Source: Lacisediminihabitans profunda (lineage in GTDB: Bacteria; Actinomycetota; Actinomycetes; Actinomycetales; Microbacteriaceae). From it: 64,000 nt of DNA. The DNA lies in contig NZ_VRMG01000008.1 of NCBI RefSeq assembly GCF_008040105.1, forward strand, positions 432,830 to 496,829. The letters are read 5' to 3'. Each line of letters opens with the position of its first letter. Position 1 is the stretch's first letter. The translations under genes and the position numbers were made by a program. The notes under the pieces were generated by a model. The model saw only the letters and a list, made by a program, of their open reading frames with translations. It ran no database searches and was not told where the DNA came from. Shown piece after piece: positions 16,643 through 24,909 of this stretch.

Positions 16643-17470
16643 TCAGTCGCTCGCGAGGGTGCGCGCGATGAAGCGGTCGAACCCCCGGTCGCCGAGCACC
16701 CGCCGGAGCAGGATGATGGGTGCCGCGCCGCCACCGACCGCGTACCGGGTGCGCGGTCTCCTGCTCTGCACCGCCCGGCCGATGGCCTTCGCCACGACGA
16801 TCGGATCCGATGCGAGCCGACCGTCGTTGGCCGTGCGGAACGTGCGGACAATCCCCCTCGCCTGTTCGTTGTAGACGGTCCCGGCCGAGATCGCCTCGAG
16901 GCCGTCGGCGGAGATCGCGGCCCACTCGCTGCGGATGATTCCCGGCTCGATGATCACCACCTTGATGCCGAACGGGGCCACCTCCACCCGGAGGCTGTCG
17001 CTGAGTCCCTCGACCGCGAACTTGGTGGCGTGGTACCAGCTCCCGAGCGGCTCCCAGATCTTTCCGCCCATCGAGGAGATGTTCACGATGTAGCCGTCCT
17101 TCTGCGCCCGCATGTGCGGCAGCACGAGCTGGGTGAGCCTGGCCAACCCGAAGACGTTCACGTCGAACTGGCGACGGGCCTCGGCCATCGGAACGTCCTC
17201 CAGCGCGCCGTACGAGCCGTAGCCGGCGTTGTTGACGAGCACGTCGATGCGGCCGGCCTCGGCGACGATCTCGTTCACCAGCGCGACCATCGAGGCGTCG
17301 ACCGTCACATCCACGGCCACGGGGCGGATGCCCAGCGCGGCGAGCCCGCTCATCCGCTCGGTGCGCCTCGCCGCCGCGTAGACGATGTAGCCGAGTTCGT
17401 TCAGGTGGCGGGCGCTGACCTCGCCGATTCCCGACGATGCTCCGGTGACGAGAGCGACTTTCCTGGCCAT
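16643..17470 (-). CDS. Short-chain dehydrogenase (TetR-linked)
   Basis: This 275-residue classical SDR has TGASSGIG near residue 10, NNAG near 86, a catalytic Ser in NISSMGG, and YHATK. The long C-terminal tail with RRPRTRYAVGGGA is common in actinobacterial oxidoreductases of the DltE/YqjQ-like group. It is divergent from a TetR gene and a perfect inverted repeat lies between them, so it is probably the repressed target. Its substrate is unknown. Its stop codon lies within a copy of a 19-bp repeat. Confidence 0.88.
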   Translation of the reverse strand: MARKVALVTGASSGIGEVSARHLNELGYIVYAAARRTERMSGLAALGIRPVAVDVTVDASMVALVNEIVAEAGRIDVLVNNAGYGSYGALEDVPMAEARRQFDVNVFGLARLTQLVLPHMRAQKDGYIVNISSMGGKIWEPLGSWYHATKFAVEGLSDSLRVEVAPFGIKVVIIEPGIIRSEWAAISADGLEAISAGTVYNEQARGIVRTFRTANDGRLASDPIVVAKAIGRAVQSRRPRTRYAVGGGAAPIILLRRVLGDRGFDRFIARTLASD

Positions 17471-17505
17471 GTGGTGTCCTTTTGTGGGGAGGGAGGGGAC
17501 CGGAC

Positions 17506-17537
17506 GGGTAGGTAACTATCCGGATTATTACCTACCC
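17506..17537. promoter_or_regulatory. Palindromic operator between the SDR and TetR genes
   Basis: GGGTAGGTAA (17506-17515) is mirrored by TTACCTACCC (17528-17537) with a 12-bp spacer; all ten arm positions pair. It sits 36 bp upstream of the SDR start. A related half-site with GGTTACC follows near 17572, overlapping the TetR promoter. This is the expected layout for TetR autorepression and SDR control. Confidence 0.78.
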
Positions 17538-17581
17538 TGACACAGCCCGGCCGGTTCGTCAATATCTGGTTGGTTACCTTA

Positions 17582-17587
17582 TAGGAT
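17582..17587 (+). promoter_or_regulatory. -10-like TAGGAT before the TetR gene
   Basis: TAGGAT ends six bases before the ATG at 17594, the TANNNT-N6-ATG geometry of a leaderless actinobacterial message. No ribosome site is otherwise present. Confidence 0.4.
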
Positions 17588-17593
17588 GAGGGC

Positions 17594-18178
17594 ATGCCGC
17601 CCGACGCCACCGAGACCAAACGCCGAATTCTCGCCGCCGCCCACGCCGAGTTCGCCGAGTACGGGCTGGCCGGCGCCCGGGTGGACCGCATCGCGGAGAG
17701 CGCCAGCGCCAACAAGCGCTCGATCTACGTGCATTTCGGGCCCAAGGAGACGCTGTTCGACATCGTGATCGAGCAGACCATCGCCCAGCTCGAGGTCGAG
17801 GTGCCGTTCACCGCCGACGACCTCCCCGGCTACGGCGGCAGGCTCTTCGACTTCATCGTCGCCCACCCGCTGCTCGGCCGCCTGTCGGTGTGGGCCCAGC
17901 TCGAGCGCGCCGAGGCGACTACCGTCGAGACCGCCGCCTACGCCGCGAAGGTGGCCGCGCTCGCGGCGCTCGGGGACGCCGGCGCCGTCGATACCCTCGC
18001 GCTCGTCCTCGGCCTCGTCACCTCCTGGTTCATGGCCAGCCCCGCGCTGCGCGCGGCCGCGAGCGACGGCCCATGGTCGGTCACTCGACTGCGCGAGCAC
18101 CGTGCGGCGCTGACCGCCGCGATCGCCGCGCTGCCGTCGGGTGCGGCGCGGTCCGGACACCGCTCGGCGGCCGACTGA
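17594..18178 (+). CDS. TetR-family transcriptional regulator
   Basis: This is a 194-residue repressor. The N-terminal HTH (about residues 7-53) reads KRRILAAAHAEFAEYGLAGARVDRIAESASANKRSIYVHFGPKETLF, a textbook TetR DNA-binding domain. The C-terminal ligand domain has no recognisable ligand signature. It is divergent from the SDR gene with a strong palindrome between them. A SnoaL-like gene follows 55 bp downstream. It probably responds to a substrate of the SDR. Confidence 0.92.
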   Translation: MPPDATETKRRILAAAHAEFAEYGLAGARVDRIAESASANKRSIYVHFGPKETLFDIVIEQTIAQLEVEVPFTADDLPGYGGRLFDFIVAHPLLGRLSVWAQLERAEATTVETAAYAAKVAALAALGDAGAVDTLALVLGLVTSWFMASPALRAAASDGPWSVTRLREHRAALTAAIAALPSGAARSGHRSAAD

Positions 18179-18221
18179 CCGCGGACTACGCGACGTTTCC
18201 TCGCGACGGTCGGCGTCGGAG

Positions 18222-18227
18222 TATGGT
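18222..18227 (+). promoter_or_regulatory. -10-like TATGGT before the SnoaL-like gene
   Basis: TATGGT ends six bases before the ATG at 18234, again giving TANNNT-N6-ATG, so this gene may have its own leaderless transcript rather than relying on the TetR promoter. Confidence 0.4.
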
Positions 18228-18233
18228 GTCGGC

Positions 18234-18662
18234 ATGAGCATCGAGGACACCCCGGTCGGCCGCACCCTGGCCGCCTACGCCGCCGCGGTCAACGCCAAAG
18301 ACGTCGACGCGTTCGCCGCGCTCTACGACGACGACGTGCACATCTTCGATTCGTGGGGGCAGTGGCAGTACTCCGGAATCGACGAATGGCGCGCGATGGC
18401 CACCGGCTGGTTCGAGTCGCTCGGCGACGAGACGGTCGAGGTCGGCTTCGCCGATCTCCGGTCGACGATCGGGGACGACGTGGCCTTCGGGCACGCGGCA
18501 GTGACCTTCACGGGGATCTCCGCGACCGGCGAACGTCAGCGTGCCATGACCAACCGTCTGAGCATCGGTCTGCAGAGGAAGGACGGCGCCTGGAGGGTCG
18601 TGCACGAGCACACCTCGCTGCCGATCGACCTGGAGAGCGGTTCGGCGATCTTCTCCCGCTAG
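18234..18662 (+). CDS. SnoaL-like/NTF2-fold protein
   Basis: This 142-residue single-domain protein has the NTF2-like pattern: an N-terminal helix (GRTLAAYAAAVNAKDVDAFAALYDDDVHIFDSW), a curved sheet and the final VVHEHTSLPID strand. The family (SgcJ/SnoaL/DUF4440) contains isomerases, hydrolases and non-enzymatic binding proteins, so no reaction is assigned. It has no signal peptide. It converges on the amidase gene across a repeat array. Confidence 0.8.
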   Translation: MSIEDTPVGRTLAAYAAAVNAKDVDAFAALYDDDVHIFDSWGQWQYSGIDEWRAMATGWFESLGDETVEVGFADLRSTIGDDVAFGHAAVTFTGISATGERQRAMTNRLSIGLQRKDGAWRVVHEHTSLPIDLESGSAIFSR

Positions 18663-19079
18663 TTGTGCCGCCTAGTTGTGCCGCCCGCGTCGGTCGGGCC
18701 GCGTTCTGCAGGACGGGCTCCGGTGGCGTGGGTGCCTGCCCCACAGACTCTGGTTATGCAGGACAGCTTGTGCAGGACAGTTCATGCAGGACACGGCAGG
18801 GGTGGCACCCCGAAGGGTCCCGGTCTGCAGGACGCGCCCGTCGGTTCTGCACCGATCGTCCTCGCTATCCGCCCGAGGCGTCTTGCACAACCCGTCCTGC
18901 CGTCCTGCACAACCCGTCCTGCACAACTGGAGTCTGCGGGGTCGGGCCCCGTGGAAGGCGGAGCCGTCCTGCACAACGCGTCCTGCATAACTGGTGTCTG
19001 CGGAGCGGGCACCCGTGCACGGCGGAGCCGTCCTGCACAACGCGTGCCAGGGGCAAGCGCGTGCCGCACAGTGGCGGGG
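18663..19079. repeat. Array of a 64-bp GTCCTGCA-rich unit in direct and inverted copies
   Basis: This convergent ~417-bp spacer has no gene. A 64-bp unit that starts GTCCTGCACAAC and ends GGCGGAGCC occurs directly at 18902-18965 and 18966-19029, with a partial third copy from 19030. An inverted copy lies at about 18716-18778. Single TGCAGGAC or GTCCTGCA words also occur near 18708, 18784, 18825 and 18894. Inside each unit GTCCTGCAYAAC is repeated. The array is a large imperfect palindrome centred near 18870. Confidence 0.85.
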
Positions 19080-20654
19080 CTAGCCGAGGCTGAGCGCGAG
19101 CGCGACCCCCACGTCGATCAGCGACAGGTCGCTGTGCAGCGGGCCGACCAGACCGAGTCCCACCGGCGCGGCCGACGAGGTCGGCGAGCCGACCGTGAGC
19201 ACGGGAACGCTGAGCGCCGGGCGCCCGGCGAGACCCGCGATGCAGGTGAGGCGGAGCGTGCTCGACCTGGCCTGCTCGAGTTCCCCGGCATCCGCGTCCA
19301 CGAGCGGGGCGGCGGATGACGCGGACGGCAGCAGCAGAATCCGGTCGCCGAGCACGGAGTCGATGCGCTCCCGCGCGAGCCCGAGGGCCTGGCGGGCGAA
19401 CTCCTCGGTCTCGGCGTCGATCGACTTCGCGAAGGCGAATCGCTCGGCGACGTCGTCGCCGAGCGCGCCGGGGTGCGCCTCGATCCACGCGCCGTGGGTG
19501 TGCCAGGCCTCAGCGGCCTGCACCGTGCGGAAGATCTCGAGCAGGTCGTCGGAGTCCGGCAACTCGATCGACAGGATGTCGTCGGTGAAGTCGGCGGCGG
19601 CGAGTGCGGCAAGCGCTGCCTCGAAGGCCGTGCGCACCCCCTCGTCCGCGACGGCGGTCAGACTCGGGGCCACCGCGAAGCGCGACTCGGCCGAGACCCG
19701 CTGCGCCCCGGCGAGGGAGGCCGAGGCGGCGGCCCGCAGCGTCGCGCCGTCCCGGGTGAGCCAGCCGACCGTGTCGAAGGTTGGCGACAGCCCGAGCAGG
19801 CCGTCCCGGCTCACCGAGCCGTGGGTGCTGCGCAGGCCCCAGAGGCCCTGGTAGGAGGCGGGAACCCGGATCGAGCCGCCCGTGTCCGTGCCGAGGCCGA
19901 TCGACGACTGGCCGTTCGACACCGCGGTCGCCGGGCCGCTCGACGATCCGCCGGGGATCGCTCCGACCACCGCAGGGTTCTGCGGGGCGCCGTAGTGGGC
20001 GTTGAGTCCGGAGAGGCTGTAGGCGAATTCATCGGTGCGGGCGATGCCCTGCACGCTCGCCCCGGCGGCCAGGAGTGCGGTCACGGCGGTGGCATTGCTG
20101 ACGACACGCGGGCTCTCGGCCAGGTAGTGGGGCACGCCGGCGCCCACGGGGAAGCCGACGACGTCGAAGAGGTCCTTGACGGCCACCCGGTGGCCCGAGA
20201 GCGGACCGGATGCCGCACCCTCGACGAGCGGGTCGCCGACGATCCGCCAGGTGCTGGCCGCGATGGCCGGCGCGGGCACGCTGACCTGGGCCGCCTGGAT
20301 GAGCCACTCGTCATTCAGGCGCGTCCACAACTGGGTCTGCTGGCCGCGACCGCCGTCGGCCGGGGCCGTGACGGCCACGACGAGGGCGGCGTCGTCGCCG
20401 ACCGGCAGCACGCGCACCTCGAGGATGTCCCGTTTCGGCGCCGCCGGCCGACCGCGGCGGAAGGCGGCGATCGCGTCGTGCCCGACGAGCAGGCCGCCGG
20501 CGTCGCCGCGAAGGGTGTCAGGACCGGGGGCGAAGAGCGCGTCGAGAGCGTCGACGTCGTTTTCGGTGAGGGCTCGCTCGTAGTCCCAGAAGGCGTCGAG
20601 CAGACCGCTGGGCTCCTCGGCGTCGCTGGGGATGGAAACTCGCACGTCAGTCAT
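19080..20654 (-). CDS. AtzH-like domain fused to an amidase-signature hydrolase
   Basis: This is a 524-residue fusion. Residues 1-130 form an NTF2-like AtzH (DUF3225) domain (GLLDAFWDYERALTENDVDALDALF...). Residues ~140-524 are an amidase with the Ser-cisSer-Lys triad: Lys160 in VAVKDLFD, GGSSSG at 235-240 and the nucleophile Ser261 in GTDTGGSIRVPA. In cyanuric-acid/biuret degradation AtzH is associated with the AtzE amidase. A fused form suggests an AtzE-like hydrolase of a carboxylated urea or amide. The ATG at 20654 was chosen because upstream residues are the antisense tail of the next gene. It overlaps the acetamidase stop by 8 bp. Confidence 0.82.
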   Translation of the reverse strand: MTDVRVSIPSDAEEPSGLLDAFWDYERALTENDVDALDALFAPGPDTLRGDAGGLLVGHDAIAAFRRGRPAAPKRDILEVRVLPVGDDAALVVAVTAPADGGRGQQTQLWTRLNDEWLIQAAQVSVPAPAIAASTWRIVGDPLVEGAASGPLSGHRVAVKDLFDVVGFPVGAGVPHYLAESPRVVSNATAVTALLAAGASVQGIARTDEFAYSLSGLNAHYGAPQNPAVVGAIPGGSSSGPATAVSNGQSSIGLGTDTGGSIRVPASYQGLWGLRSTHGSVSRDGLLGLSPTFDTVGWLTRDGATLRAAASASLAGAQRVSAESRFAVAPSLTAVADEGVRTAFEAALAALAAADFTDDILSIELPDSDDLLEIFRTVQAAEAWHTHGAWIEAHPGALGDDVAERFAFAKSIDAETEEFARQALGLARERIDSVLGDRILLLPSASSAAPLVDADAGELEQARSSTLRLTCIAGLAGRPALSVPVLTVGSPTSSAAPVGLGLVGPLHSDLSLIDVGVALALSLG

Positions 20655-21720
20655 GAAAATCTCCCTTTCTGATGCGCGCGTGCGCACCCTTGACGAGATC
20701 GACCACTTGGGAAATGTTGAAGTCGGTTGCTGCACTCAGGTAGGCGTAGGCGTGGGCAGCATCCATGCCGTATCGCGCCTGCAGCAGGCCGATAGCGGCC
20801 CGCACGCAATTCTGCACCGCTTCGTCCAGATCGGGGCTTAGACCCGTCGGTATCAGCAAATCAGCCGTCTCGGCGAGCGGGCCCACCTGGCGGCCGAACT
20901 GCTCGAGCGCGTCCGCCTCGGAGAGCACATCGAACCGCAGGGTGGCCCGCAGCGACGCCTCCATGGCGGTGAGCGCCACCTCGCCGTCACCCTGCGCGAA
21001 GTGCGGGTCTCCGACGTAGGCGAGGGCCCCGGCCACCTGCACGGGCAGGTAGAGGGTGCTGCCGACGGTGAGCAGGTTGATGTCGATGTTGCCGCCGTGC
21101 GCGCCAGGCGGCACCGAGTGCGGCCGCGAGCCTCCGGCCACCGCCACGCCCATGATGCCGAGGAAGGGCGCGAGCGGAAACCTCACCGAGTGCGCCCCGC
21201 CGAGCACTCGCGGCAGGGTGCCGTGCTCGCCGTCGACCGCGGCGAACACGCTGACGGTGCCGGCGTCGAGAGGGTACTCGCCGGGCAGGGCCCCCCGGCC
21301 GTGCCGGTTCGACACCACGCCGTATGGCACCCGCGGCAGGGTCTCGAGCACGGTGATCGCGAGCAGGTCTCCCGGCACGGCTCCGCGCACGTGGATGGGG
21401 CCGGTCACGACGTGCGGACCGTCGATTGTCGGATCCCGCGGACGATCGGACGCGGCGAGCGCGATCGCGTCCAGGAGCACGTCCTCGCGCCGCACGCCGA
21501 AGCCCCCGAAGAATGCGACCGGATCCCGCCCCTGGTCTTCGAGCACGCCCTCGTGACTGATGGTGTCGATCGTCACCTCGGTTCCGGCATCGATGGTCAG
21601 CACCGGGCTGTCGGTCGCGCACGGAAGGCGCCCCCAGAGCACCGCCGACGGATCGGCCGGCAGGTAGGTCGCCGATCGGATCGGCCCCTGACCGGGATGA
21701 AGCGCCAGCGAGTGCTGCAT
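20647..21720 (-). CDS. Acetamidase/formamidase family protein
   Basis: This 357-residue FmdA_AmdA-family enzyme hydrolyses short amides to ammonia and an acid. Typical blocks are GTEVTIDTISHEG, GPIHVRGAVPGDLLAI, the central FLGIMGVA with GGNIDI, LYLPVQVAGALAYVGDPHFAQGDGEV and the C-terminal STA-like YLSAATDFNISQVVD. It starts 44 bp after modC on the same strand and overlaps the amidase gene downstream. Together they form an amide-nitrogen module that may share the modABC transcript. Confidence 0.9.
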   Translation of the reverse strand: MQHSLALHPGQGPIRSATYLPADPSAVLWGRLPCATDSPVLTIDAGTEVTIDTISHEGVLEDQGRDPVAFFGGFGVRREDVLLDAIALAASDRPRDPTIDGPHVVTGPIHVRGAVPGDLLAITVLETLPRVPYGVVSNRHGRGALPGEYPLDAGTVSVFAAVDGEHGTLPRVLGGAHSVRFPLAPFLGIMGVAVAGGSRPHSVPPGAHGGNIDINLLTVGSTLYLPVQVAGALAYVGDPHFAQGDGEVALTAMEASLRATLRFDVLSEADALEQFGRQVGPLAETADLLIPTGLSPDLDEAVQNCVRAAIGLLQARYGMDAAHAYAYLSAATDFNISQVVDLVKGAHARIRKGDFHD

Positions 21721-21764
21721 TGCCCACCGTCCCTTCGAGGCCTAGAACCTGCGTGCAGCACAGA

Positions 21765-22829
21765 CTACCGAAGGGTCGAGGGCCTCTCCGAGCCATAGAG
21801 GCTCACGTCTTCGCCGTCGAAGCCGAAAAACACCCGGTCACCCGGGGCGAGATCGAGGGCGGCCGCGCGTCCGGGCGACACGTCGGCGGAGAGAGAATCG
21901 GCGCGCACCCGGATCGAGTCGCCCCGGGGCTCGAGGTCGATGACGGTCACCGGAACGCTGTTGTCCCGGCCGGGAAGGGGCTCGAGCGACACCTCGATCG
22001 CCGAGGGCCGGATGGCCGCAGCGACCGCGGCGCCCCGGACGATCGAGGCCGCCGGGGCGACCAGTTCGCCCCAGTCGGCGGCCATCCCCCCGGCGGTTCG
22101 GGTGCCGAGAACGAGGTTCAGCCCGGCGAGCTCGGCGGTGAACGGATGACGCGGGCGTTCGAGCACCTCGCGAGTCTGGCCCGTCTCGACCACCACCCCG
22201 CGGTTCATCACCACCACGCGGTCGGCGAGGGTGAGGGCGTCGAGCACCTCGTGGGTCACCACGATCGCGGTGCGACCCTCCAGCACCCGGCGCAGCATGC
22301 GCCGGATCGTCGGCGCGACGGCGGCGTCCAGGGCGGCAAGCGGCTCGTCGAGCAGCAGCAGGTTCGGGTCGGCGGCGAGCGCCCGGGCGATGGCCACGCG
22401 CTGGGCCTGCCCGCCGGAGAGCCTGCCCGGGCGCACCGCGGCGAGATCGGAGGCCTCCACCTCGGCGAGCCAGGTTCTGGCCGTGGCCCTCGCGGCATCC
22501 GTGCCTACCCCGGCGCTCCTCGGGCCGAACGCGACGTTGTCGAGCGCCGACAGGTGGGGGAAGAGGAGAGCGTCCTGGGCGAGGAGCGAGACCCCGCGGC
22601 GGTGCGGCGGCAGCCACGCCCCTCGCGGCCCGCCGTCCAGGCGGAAGAGCGCGGTGCCGTCCCACTCGGCGTGACCGGAGTCCGGACGCAGCAGCCCGGC
22701 GATGATCTCGAGCGCCGTCGACTTGCCCGCGCCGTTCGGACCGAGGATCGCCACCGTCTCGCCCCGCGCCACGTCGAGCGTCACGTCGAATCCGCGGGCC
22801 GCGAGGCTGGCGCTGAAGGCGAGGGTCAC
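21765..22829 (-). CDS. modC: Molybdate ABC transporter ATP-binding protein
   Basis: This is a 354-residue ATPase with Walker [10 protein letters not shown] (residues 30-38), Q-loop [13 protein letters not shown], signature [16 protein letters not shown], Walker [13 protein letters not shown] and switch His VVTHE. The C-terminal ~100 residues are a TOBE/Mop-type regulatory domain ([12 protein letters not shown]...). The start is a GTG in a GTGA overlap with modB, so the much longer open frame upstream is not used. Gene order and the adjacent Mop-domain regulator support molybdate over other anions. Confidence 0.9.
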   Translation of the reverse strand: MTLAFSASLAARGFDVTLDVARGETVAILGPNGAGKSTALEIIAGLLRPDSGHAEWDGTALFRLDGGPRGAWLPPHRRGVSLLAQDALLFPHLSALDNVAFGPRSAGVGTDAARATARTWLAEVEASDLAAVRPGRLSGGQAQRVAIARALAADPNLLLLDEPLAALDAAVAPTIRRMLRRVLEGRTAIVVTHEVLDALTLADRVVVMNRGVVVETGQTREVLERPRHPFTAELAGLNLVLGTRTAGGMAADWGELVAPAASIVRGAAVAAAIRPSAIEVSLEPLPGRDNSVPVTVIDLEPRGDSIRVRADSLSADVSPGRAAALDLAPGDRVFFGFDGEDVSLYGSERPSTLR

Positions 22830-23653
22830 GGCGCACCCGCCGGCCCGGGCACGGTGCGCAGGGTCAGCGCCACAACCGCGACCGACACGACGAGCAGCAC
22901 GAGGGAGAGCGCGACGGCGGCGTTCGGATCGGTCTCCCGCTGCAGGTAGATCTCGAGCGGCAGGGTTCGGGTCACTCCCTGCAGGCTCCCGGCGAAGGTG
23001 AGGGTCGCCCCGAACTCGCCGAGGGCCCGAGCGAAGGAGAGCACGGCGCCGGAGAGCAGGGCCGGCAACACGAGCGGCAGGGTGATGCGGCGCAGCACCG
23101 TGGTCGGCCGCGCCCCCAGGGTGGCCGCCACGGCCTCGTAGCGGGTGCCGGCGACGCGCAGCGCCCCCTCGAGGCTCAGCACGAGGAAGGGCAGGGCCAC
23201 GAAGGTCTGGGCGAGCACGACGGCGGTCGTGGAGAAGGCGATCCGGATGCCGAGCAGCTCCAGGGTGTGTCCGAGCAGCCCCTGCCTGCCGAACGCGGCG
23301 AGAAGGGCGATGCCGCCGATCACGGGCGGCAGCACGAGGGGAAGCAGAACCAGGGTGCGCACGAGTCGCTGCCCCCAAAAGGTCGTGCGGGCGAGCACGA
23401 GCGCCATCGGAACGCCGAGCACCACGCAGAGCGCCGTCGCCGCGACCGAGGTGCGCAGGCTCAGCAGCAGCGCCGCGACGGATGACTCGGAGGTCACCAG
23501 GGCGAGGAAGTTCGCCCAGTCCACCCGGGTGGCCATCGCGGCCAGGGGCAGGAGCACGAAGAGCGCGCCGACCGCCGCGACCGCCACCACCCAGCGTGGG
23601 ATCGTGTCGAACCCCGGGCGGCCGAGCCGCCCGGTACCGCTAGGGCGCGCCAA
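22826..23653 (-). CDS. modB: Molybdate ABC transporter permease
   Basis: This 275-residue membrane protein has about six hydrophobic segments and the permease coupling loop [21 protein letters not shown]. Its [21 protein letters not shown] segment is typical of ModB/CysU-type channels. The annotated start is TTG, overlapping the modA stop by 14 bp. A GTG about 22 codons later, just before the first membrane segment, is an alternative. Confidence 0.88.
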   Translation of the reverse strand: MARPSGTGRLGRPGFDTIPRWVVAVAAVGALFVLLPLAAMATRVDWANFLALVTSESSVAALLLSLRTSVAATALCVVLGVPMALVLARTTFWGQRLVRTLVLLPLVLPPVIGGIALLAAFGRQGLLGHTLELLGIRIAFSTTAVVLAQTFVALPFLVLSLEGALRVAGTRYEAVAATLGARPTTVLRRITLPLVLPALLSGAVLSFARALGEFGATLTFAGSLQGVTRTLPLEIYLQRETDPNAAVALSLVLLVVSVAVVALTLRTVPGPAGAP

Positions 23654-24434
23654 AGCCGGCCGCCGCGAGCACCGACCGCCCGATCGCGCCGACCACGAAC
23701 CGCACGAAGGCCGCAGACACCGCCGGCCTCGCGCTGGCCGTGAGCGCGGCGATCGGGTAGGTATTCACGGCCGTCCCGGACTCGGAGAAAGGAATCCCCT
23801 TCACCCTCGCCCCGGCGCCCTTGACGTCGGTGACGTAGACGAGGCCGGCATCCGCCTCGCCCGACGTGACCTTCCCGAGAACGTCGGTGACCGAGAGCTC
23901 CTCACTCACCGGTGTGATCGTCACGCCCGCGGCCTTCTCGACGGCGACGGTCGCCGATCCGCACGGCACCTTCGCCTGGCAGATCACGGTCTTGACCCCG
24001 GGCCTGGCCAGATCGGCGAGGGTCGCGATCGAGGCGGGGTTCGCCGGGGGCACCACGATTTCCAGCGTGTTCGTGGCGAAGTCGACGGGTTCTCCGTCGA
24101 CGAGGCCCGCCGCCGTGAGCCTGGCCATGTTCCTGGCGTCGGCCGAGGCGAAGACGTCGGCCGGGGCACCGGCGGTGAGCTGGGTGACCAGCTCGGAGGA
24201 ACCGGCGAAGCTCAGGTTCACCGTCGTTCCCGGGTGCTTCGCCTCGAAGCGCTTTGCGAGTTCGGTGAAGGTGCCCGTGAGCGAGGCCGCCGCGAAGACG
24301 GTGATGGATCCGCTGAGCGGCGGGGACGTGTTGGTGCTGGTGCCGGTGACGGCGGGGGCGGTGCACGCCGAGCCTCCGAGGACGAGTGCGGCAGCCACGG
24401 CCACCGCGACGACTGTGTGGAGGCGACGGCCCAT
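23640..24434 (-). CDS. modA: Molybdate-binding lipoprotein
   Basis: This is a 264-residue periplasmic-type receptor anchored by a lipobox (LGGSAC, Cys near residue 24). The mature domain opens [17 protein letters not shown], the ModA signature, and continues with [27 protein letters not shown] and a VNTYPIAAL block. These bind the oxyanion through main-chain and Ser/Tyr hydroxyls. It starts 1 bp after the regulator stop, so regulator and modABC are one operon. Confidence 0.93.
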   Translation of the reverse strand: MGRRLHTVVAVAVAAALVLGGSACTAPAVTGTSTNTSPPLSGSITVFAAASLTGTFTELAKRFEAKHPGTTVNLSFAGSSELVTQLTAGAPADVFASADARNMARLTAAGLVDGEPVDFATNTLEIVVPPANPASIATLADLARPGVKTVICQAKVPCGSATVAVEKAAGVTITPVSEELSVTDVLGKVTSGEADAGLVYVTDVKGAGARVKGIPFSESGTAVNTYPIAALTASARPAVSAAFVRFVVGAIGRSVLAAAGFGAP

Positions 24435-24435
24435 G

Positions 24436-24876
24436 TCAGGCCATCACCGTCGGGGTCTCCACGATCACGCTGGTCGCCTTGACCACCGCGATGGCGACGC
24501 TTCCCGGCTCGAGCCCGAGTTCGCGCACCGCCTCGCTGCTGAGGAGGGAGACGACGCGGTGCGGTCCGCACTGGATCTCGACCTGCGCCATCACGGTGTC
24601 CATGGTCACCTTGGTCACCAGGCCCACGAAGCGGTTGCGCGCGGAGCGCCCGATTCCGGAGGTGTCTGCGGCGAGCACCGCGTTCTCCCGCGCCAGGGTG
24701 GCGAGGGAGAGTCCGTCGACCACGGTGCGCCCGGAGTCGTCCTTGCCGCTGGCGAGGGTGCCGGCGTCGATCCATCGGCGCACGGTGTCGTCGCTCACCG
24801 CGAGAAACTGCGCGGCGTCTTTTATCCGTATTTGAGACACAGTAGGTAGCTTATCTCCGCTTTTGCGCATTTTCAT
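24436..24876 (-). CDS. HTH-Mop domain molybdate-responsive regulator
   Basis: This protein of about 146 residues has an excisionase-like helix-turn-helix (QIRIKDAAQFLAVSDDTVRRWIDAGTL) followed by a TOBE/Mop domain (RNRFVGLVTKVTMDTVMAQVEIQCG...SLLSSEAVRELGLEPG) that in ModE and MopI binds molybdate or tungstate. I chose the ATG at 24876 because GGGAG lies six bases upstream. A GTG at 24840 giving SQIRIK is the main alternative. It is divergent from moeZ with a gap of only ~33 bp and is likely to control both modABC and cofactor synthesis. It is not an E. coli-type ModE with a LysR-like HTH. Confidence 0.82.
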   Translation of the reverse strand: MKMRKSGDKLPTVSQIRIKDAAQFLAVSDDTVRRWIDAGTLASGKDDSGRTVVDGLSLATLARENAVLAADTSGIGRSARNRFVGLVTKVTMDTVMAQVEIQCGPHRVVSLLSSEAVRELGLEPGSVAIAVVKATSVIVETPTVMA

Positions 24877-24909
24877 CGGCATCTCCCACCACCTGACAGA
24901 ATCGGGGGT

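Noticed and set aside
18663..19079. CRISPR-like array
   Set aside because: The repeated unit is 64 bp without unique spacers, copies are also inverted, and no cas gene is present.
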